DNA from: Diabrotica undecimpunctata | Lineage: Eukaryota > Arthropoda > Insecta > Coleoptera > Chrysomelidae | Assembly (NCBI RefSeq): GCF_040954645.1 | Contig: NC_092804.1 | Coordinates: 41,259,753 to 41,323,752, forward strand | Direction of reading: 5' to 3' | Length of the DNA: 64,000 nt | Part shown: positions 58,642 through 64,000 of the stretch, in pieces | How the letters are laid out: each line of letters begins with the position of its first letter | How positions within the stretch are numbered: the stretch's first letter is position 1 | Notes under the pieces: generated by a model | What the model saw: the letters and a program-made list of their open reading frames with translations, nothing else | The model's database searches: none | Told to the model about the DNA's origin: nothing | Translations under genes and position numbers: made by a program

Positions 58642-59786
58642 TTATTGATTTATAATATTAATAAATGATAAATAAATTATAATAAATAACTTGAAAGTAA
58701 TCCAGTAATTAATACATGACTTAATCTTAAATGTTGGAATTGTAGCCCTTGGTGTATTTGACAGTAACACAAATTCTTGTAAAATCTTGTTTATGTTTTC
58801 TTGAGAAATATTGTTTATTTCTCTACGAATTCTTGTTTTTAAGTCTCCAATATTTGCAGGTTTCGTTTTATAAACAACGTTTTTTAAATGATCCCACATA
58901 AAATAATCCAAAGGATTAAGATCTATCGACCTCGGTGGCCATTTAATATGTCCACGTCTTCCAACCCACCTGTTCGGAAAAATTTCGTTTGGGTACCTTC
59001 GAACATTTAAAGCACAATGCAGAGGCGCACCATCCTGTTGAAAGCATAAACTTTTGTCAAAACCTCCAAGATTAATTGTACTCGGGAATCTATTAACTAA
59101 AGTAGGTATGAGATACCCACTTAAAAACGGAAGGTATGCTGGCCCGTTTAAATTACCTCAATTATCTTCGAAATAGTAGGGTCCAATGATTTTATTTCTT
59201 ATAATGCCAGCCCATACGTTTACCTTCTGCGGGTATTGTGTATGATGTTCCCGCATCCAGTTGGAGTTTTCTTTTGCCCAGTATCTACAATTCCGACGGT
59301 TGACCTCGCCATTTAATTTGAATATAGAATCATCAGAAAAAATAATATTTTGGACCAAAAAAAAGTTTCAGTGGCTGTTATGCATCATTATTTCGCAAAA
59401 TTGTATTCTTTTATCTGGATCATCCTCGTTTAATTCCTGTGTAACTGTGCATTTTACTTACTTTTACGTACTTTGTGTACCGTTGTTTTGCAAACATCGA
59501 GATCACTACAAACCTTACGAACAGAAGTGTGCGCATCTTCTTTAAAAGCAAGTAGAACATCTAATATTGTAACATAATTTACAGAGGAACGACCTGATTT
59601 GTGTGCATTTTTAACCGTACCAGTTTTTCGAAATTTCTTTTCAATCTTACTTACTGTTGACTGCGTGATGGGTATTTCTGGATATTTATCATTAAATATA
59701 TTACACACTTCCATCTGAGTTCGCGATTTGTCTCCATACCCAGTCATCATGAGTATTTCAATTCTTTGCTTTACACTCAAATTCAT
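58642..59786 (-). pseudogene. Mariner-like transposase, nearly readable
   Basis: The start ATG at 59786 opens MNLSVKQRIEILMMTGYGDK with HTH (VCNIFNDKYPEIPITQSTVS, VRKVCSDLDVCKTTVHKV). One frameshift lies between about 59455 and 59360. The catalytic half then reads in a single frame with one TGA (near 59155): NIIFSDDSIFKLNG (first D), INVWAG-like WAGIIRNKIIGPYYFED, LCFQQDGAPLHCALNVRRYP (second D), FPNRWVGRRGHIKWPPRSID, LNPLDYFMWDHL (third D). All three catalytic aspartates are kept. It ends inside the left part of the element, with a terminal repeat on each side. Confidence 0.85.
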
Positions 59787-59929
59787 TTCTACTTAAAATT
59801 AATTCTAAGCAATAATACAAAACATTCACGAATTAATACAAATACTGTACTACTTAATTGTTATTGAACGTTACTAAAAATAATTACAGTTTACCAAAAA
59901 CTAAAAGTAGGCTACTTTTTTGCAATTTA

Positions 59930-60211
59930 TAATAAATAATTTATTTTCTAAGCGCATATCTTTCAAATTAGACCCAAGTATTATACTTTTTGAATTCAGC
60001 TAATTTTTATCGATCTAAAAATGTCCTAAAATACAGGGTGTTACATTTAAAAAAGAGCCGATGACGTCATCACTGTAATATGTATCACCTTGTATAATGA
60101 AATTTTCTTGTAAAATTTAGAAAATTAAATTTAAAAATTGACATGTTTTAGATTTTTTTAAAAAGGCTTTTCATTTAGGAAATATTTATTAAATACTTTA
60201 CGGACACATTG
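59930..60211 (-). repeat. Right long terminal inverted repeat
   Basis: Reverse complement of the left repeat, ending CATTG then TA. Confidence 0.85.
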
Positions 60212-61574
60212 TATATTTAACATGAAATGGTAAATCTATCCTAAGACAGGTTATTGTAAAAGTAAGGTCCTAAAATAAAAAAAAAATAATATTTTTAAGA
60301 ATCAAATTGGGAAAGGACGTAAGTGCCTTAGCTTTTATATTACACATTTTAAGGAGTTTTCTTTTCAAGCATCTTCTACAACCCGAAATCGCTGTTTCTA
60401 GAAAAGTTGTTATTCTGAAGACTCTTATTATAGAGTCATTCTTCTAAGGGACCTTTAACTAAAGGTCCCTTTAGACTTTAGCTAAAGTTTCCCCTTTTTT
60501 AAGACCTTAACCTGTACCTTGAAGATCAGAAAATAAAGATTTTGTCTTAACAAGTACAGAATTTGCTGCTTCGATCATTATAAATGTATATTTGGTAATA
60601 TTTAGGTTGTTAATGTTAACATGCTCATCTGTTGCTCGTTTTAGGACTTAAAATCCATAACTTGTCATGTCAACAATATTAAAAGGTAAATAATCTCTTG
60701 CAGACCTAACTACTGCATGTAGGTCTGAAGGCACATAAGCTTTAGTTACGATCTTGCGTTTTTTCAAATAATACAAAGTCTCGGTTACAGAGCATAAAGC
60801 TGTGACCGCTTACACGAAACTTTTACTTAATAATGTGAAAGATTCGTTAGCTACCAAACACATTATTGCTACACCATATTACCAAGAGCTTTTTAGGAGT
60901 CAAACCGCGATTGACAGCTGGAGAAGACATGAGGCGATTACGTTGGCTCCCCGAGAAGCCACTGCTTTATGCCACATACACATATAGACCTCATTCGTAT
61001 TACCAACATAAATTCCTTAGTAATAGAAAGATAACTGTGAGAGATAGAACATATCACTATAGGTCCATTATACAACAAACATGATCTGCTGGAGATCCAT
61101 AGATAAACAACACTTTGTGAGATCTTGAGAGTCAATTTTATATTGCTTTAACAATGCTCTAGTCCTCTCGTCCTTATAGTGATGAAGCTCTAGTTAAGTT
61201 GTGGCAAATGCACTTGACTTATCCTTGGCTTTAATTTGACAATGAGGTTTATCACGTATATACCGCACGTACTAACTTGTGGTCTGTGAAAAGACAGGCT
61301 AGGAAAATCCTTAATGAACACAGACCTATAATGCTTATAGGTGACTATTGAATCTGGTTGCACATTCAAAACGACTTAAAACAATCTGTGGATGTTTAAA
61401 TCAGGGTAAATGTACTTTTTTGAGAATTTTGCTCTTGAATAATGACCAACATCACTTGGCGTTATGTTTATGTGGTTTTTAGTCTTAAATGATCAGATAT
61501 ATTGACCACAGGTCAATATAAAAAGAGAAATGTTATTCTTAGTAATGAACAATATCAAATTCTTAGTAGCACAG
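60212..61574. other. Intergenic; two overlapping unidentified open frames
   Basis: Open frames at 60802-60987 and 60866-61084 overlap in different phases; together they could be one frameshifted fragment (ITKSFLGVKPRLTAGEDMRR ...). I recognise no domain. The rest is AT-rich. Confidence 0.3.
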
Positions 61575-61720
61575 AAGACCTTATAAAGGTAGACGAACAA
61601 GAGGAAAACCACAGGTGAGATGGGTGGACGACATTAAAAGAATAGCCGAAACAAATTAAAAGTATGTTGCTTAGGATATAGATCAGGATATAGAAGGATA
61701 AGAACAAAAAGAAGTACTAA
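61575..61720 (+). pseudogene. LINE 3' scrap
   Basis: Reads GRRTRGKPQVRWVDDIKRIA, the 'RRSRGRPxxRWxDDI' block of LINE C-termini, then decays. Too short for family placement. Confidence 0.6.
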
Positions 61721-61769
61721 AGTCCAAGTAACGAATAAATCAGCTTCACAGCGTCTAAACAAAAAAAAG

Positions 61770-61865
61770 ACAGGTTCTGAATACCATAAAGAGGAGAAAA
61801 TTGAAGTACTTTGCTTACGTGATAAGCAATCCTAAATATAAACTACTACATGTAATTATTTAGTC
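61770..61865 (+). pseudogene. LINE scrap of the 46918/56580 family
   Basis: Reads VLNTIKRRKLKYFAYVISNP then KYKLLHVII, matching 'LLNIIKRRKLEYLGHxIRxPxYxxLxLIxxGKI' of the intact copy at 46941-48686. It is cut at about 61860; the continuation appears at 62195. Confidence 0.7.
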
Positions 61866-62194
61866 AAAAATAAAATAAAAGGTGGTCCTGGATGACTAAT
61901 AACATTCTGCCCCTAAGAATCTTTGCCAGTGGTATGAAATCAGCACTACGAAACTATTTAGGTTCTATGCGAATTAACTACAAATCATGCGACTCGTCAC
62001 CAATGTTTTTGAAGGACAAGGCACTCAAAGAAAAATATTTTTGACAACTCGAGGACCTCAAATCTTCAAGGACTCACTTTCAGATGCTAAACTATTTTAT
62101 CCAGTATGATGTGTAACAAGAGATTAAAATGCTTATTTAAAAAAAATATTGAAATTTATTTAATTTAAAGCGTAGAGAGAGATAAGGCTTGCTC
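61866..62194. other. Unassigned segment between two LINE pieces
   Basis: About 330 bases, no coding match. It separates LINE sequence that should be adjacent, so it may be an insertion; clear terminal repeats were not seen. Confidence 0.3.
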
Positions 62195-62392
62195 CAACTA
62201 AGTATGCAGGAAGAAATAAAAAAAGCATAGGGAGACGTAAAATATCGTGGCTGCACAACCTAAGAAAATGGTACGGATGTACATCAAATGAACTTTTCAG
62301 AGCAGTCTTCTCTAAAGTCCGAATAGCTATCATCATTGCCGATCTCTTTTTTCCCGGAGATGGCATATGATGAAGAAGAATTTAACGCCAGT
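62195..62392 (+). pseudogene. LINE 3' end, continuation of 61770-61865
   Basis: Reads KKSIGRRKISWLHNLRKWYG, CTSNELFRAVFSKVRIAIII and ADLFFPGDGI then a stop and ATGATGAAGAAGAA. It matches the C-terminus and GAAGAA tail of the 56580-58620 LINE. Confidence 0.7.
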
Positions 62393-63105
62393 TTAAATTG
62401 GCCAGGAGGAAGAAAGACCCTAAGCTAAGGGCATCAGCGTATCTAATATAGTAGATAATGATAGAATGAGTACTGAATTAATAAGATGTTATAGATATAT
62501 AGATGGTGATGGATGGAGTGTAGAACTCATAAATGCATAAGACTCTAATTTCTAAGTAACTGTATTGATTTATTTTTGGAAAAGTAATATAAATTAGTTA
62601 AACACTAGAATATATTGGACGCCACTGAACCAGTCTATTTACTGGCTTATTTAGACATAGATCTTTTATCTGTTAAGCAACAAAACAAATACGAAAAACT
62701 AAATATCAAACCAACTTTTGTCTGGTCGATAAGACACACACAAGATACATGAAAAAGGAGTACAACAAAATTAAATAATATTCAGTTATTATAGAACAAA
62801 ACATTAAATAATCTATTAATAAGAAACAAAGAAATCACGTGCATTGTATTGTTTTCATAAATGAGCAACTAACTTTGCTTAGACATTATTTAGCAAAACC
62901 AAATTCCTAAATTTTTAAAAATTATAAAAATTCAATAAAGCAACTGAATTAAATTAATACAATATACAGGGAGTTAATAAATAATTCAAACAACAAAATT
63001 CCATAAAAAAATAATGACCGTTTACCATATAAACGAATCTCCGCAAATAGTTCATTTCTGAGATACGGGGTGTTAAAATTTTTCTTACACACTGACGATT
63101 TATTT
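62393..63105. other. Intergenic, AT-rich
   Basis: Near 62966 a sequence ATACAGGGAGTTAATAAATAA resembles a mariner-type end (CAGGG...), but no matching opposite end was found in the window. Confidence 0.3.
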
Positions 63106-63120
63106 ATTTCTCTGAAACCG
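63106..63120. repeat. Target-site duplication, left copy
   Basis: ATTTCTCTGAAACCG, repeated at 63300-63314. Confidence 0.75.
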
Positions 63121-63299
63121 TTTCTTAATATTGTTCTGAAGCTATTTTTTTGTGGCATTTTAAATTAATTTATATTTAAATGGGAATAAGCCAGAATTAA
63201 AGGTTAAAATACGTTTATTGACGTTTCAATTTCCACTTCGGAAATTGAAACGTCATTTTAACCTTTAATTGTGGCTTATTCCCATTTAAATATAAATTA
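63121..63299. repeat. Head-to-head pair of PLE-type terminal repeats
   Basis: Left arm (from about 63161, inverted) and right arm (to 63299) each contain the GGAAATTGAAACGTC, TTTAATTGTGGCTTATTCCC and ATTTAAAT blocks of the 11151-11285 repeat, in opposite directions around a CAATTTCC/GGAAATTG centre near 63230. The arms are about 65-75 bases; the left has an extra AATAAACGT-equivalent. The pair is bracketed by a 15-bp duplication. Confidence 0.75.
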
Positions 63300-63314
63300 A
63301 TTTCTCTGAAACCG
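63300..63314. repeat. Target-site duplication, right copy
   Basis: ATTTCTCTGAAACCG, identical to 63106-63120; its first A overlaps the end of the right arm. Confidence 0.75.
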
Positions 63315-63800
63315 ATTGATATACGCAAATTAGTCTCGATGAGATTTAAGAGGTAGTTATTGCGCATTTAAACATACAATTAGGAATTGTATATTCATCA
63401 TTGGCGCGCATACGGGTAATGGTTTGAATATTTTTAAAGAAAAAAATGGTACGCCACTGAGATATTTAAAATTTACAATTATTTTTGCATTACTCGTTCA
63501 ATTTGTAAAAAAAAATCTTTGTTATTTATTTATTTTATTTATTTATATTTTATTTAGCTACTCCTAATATTTGTTTAATGTTAAATACGAAGTGTCAAAT
63601 TAGCGTTTGTTCATTATTAAGCTTTTAGTTTGTGCTGTTATAAATGTCACATGTCTGTTAATTTGTCTTTAAACAAATATTTTATTTTAATTTCTTGCGC
63701 TTTTATTCATTTATTAACTTGTCACTTTCATTTTACTATTTTTGTTCTAAAAATAATTGGCGACCAACTTTCGGAAGGAGTTACATTGTTAAACATTCGC
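63315..63800. other. No gene recognised; distal part is the leader of an LTR element
   Basis: AT-rich. The part next to 63801 is the untranslated leader (on the minus strand) expected after a primer-binding site; no gag frame was identifiable. Confidence 0.35.
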
Positions 63801-63818
63801 GCCCCACGTTGGGCGCCA
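63801..63818 (-). other. tRNA-Lys(CUU) primer-binding site of an LTR retrotransposon
   Basis: On the minus strand TGGCGCCCAACGTGGGGC, an exact 18-base complement to the 3' end of tRNA-Lys(CUU) as I know it (…GCCCCACGTTGGGCGCCA). It lies one base from the LTR edge. Confidence 0.8.
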
Positions 63819-63819
63819 A

Positions 63820-64000
63820 TGTATAACCATTGAACGACCCATCAGAAACTGAGCTAAACGAGCCCTAACAATTGGCTTCCTAAAAAAGTTGAGATATTTA
63901 TTGTTCTGCATTAGCTCCCAAGATTCGGAGGAAGTTATATTGTTACCCATTGGCATCCACCGTTTCTGATGGGTTATTCAATGGTTAAAAGTTTTCAATC
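63820..64000 (-). mobile_element. LTR of a retrotransposon, running off the window
   Basis: On the minus strand the LTR ends ...GGTTATACA at 63820, followed by one base and the primer-binding site, so the internal part extends leftward. Inside the LTR, ACCATTGAACGACCCATCAGAA (63827-63848) is nearly inverted at about 63964-63985. No RT was found to the left, so the internal part may be short or deleted. Confidence 0.65.

Larger units (their letters stand above)
56300..60211 (-). mobile_element. Mariner-like transposon with long inverted repeats, carrying a nested LINE
   Basis: The left end CAGTGTGTCCGTAAAGTATG (56300) and right end, inverted, CAATGTGTCCGTAAAGTATT (60211) are flanked by TA (56298-56299, 60212-60213). 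The inverted repeats run about 280 bases or more. An internal ACAGGGTGTTACATTTAAAA block is present in both. Removing the LINE at 56580-58620 and one 9-bp copy leaves about 1.86 kb. Confidence 0.9.

Noticed and set aside
60802..61084. A host gene in two overlapping frames
   Set aside because: No recognisable domain, overlapping phases and no splice or promoter evidence.

Overview
The window reads as AT-rich, gene-poor arthropod (most likely insect) chromosomal DNA, made almost entirely of transposable-element debris. The element mix points that way: mariner-like transposons with long inverted repeats, pogo, piggyBac and hAT-like transposons, a Helitron, Penelope-like retroelements (PLEs) with hammerhead-type RNA motifs, several LINE families and a tRNA-derived SINE. 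I cannot name the species. I found no host protein gene, rRNA gene or functional tRNA gene that I could support.

Layout. 1-5.6 kb: minus-strand LINE reverse-transcriptase (RT) remnants around a 2-kb mariner-like element (2886-4866) with ~235-bp terminal inverted repeats. 8.0-9.9 kb: a decayed Helitron helicase. 10.2-13.3 kb: a nest in which a pogo-type element (10334-12663) sits inside a LINE, carries a PLE-type repeat, and is followed by a SINE with a perfect 13-bp target duplication. 14.6-17.0 kb: PLE and LINE pieces. 19.8-21.5 kb: a mariner remnant and a PLE end with a plus-strand hammerhead-like motif. 22.9-26.3 kb: an unclassified transposase, two LINE pieces and a DDE transposase fused to a LINE break. 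29.3-31.7 kb: a mariner scrap and a LINE with ORF1 and an internally deleted ORF2. 33.0-37.5 kb: mariner, mariner remnant, piggyBac ending at TTAA, LINE tail. 39.5-43.3 kb: PLE endonuclease, PLE repeat, then a mariner inserted in a (TA)n array. 45.6-48.7 kb: LINE tail, hAT-like remnant, and the only long intact ORF, a 581-residue LINE RT (46941-48686) flanked by a 13-bp duplication and abutting a hammerhead-like motif. 51.3-55.6 kb: two LINEs tail to tail. 56.3-60.2 kb: a mariner with a nearly readable transposase and a LINE inserted in its left terminal repeat. 61.5-64.0 kb: LINE scraps, an inverted pair of PLE repeats, and the edge of an LTR retrotransposon whose primer-binding site matches tRNA-Lys(CUU).

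How the parts work together: they do not form a pathway. The order of insertions can be read from target duplications and nesting. The most interesting signal is a set of four dispersed loci with one hammerhead-ribozyme layout (CTGAWGA, stem II, GAAA, stem III, cleavage position, stem I), in which the stems differ in sequence but keep base pairing.
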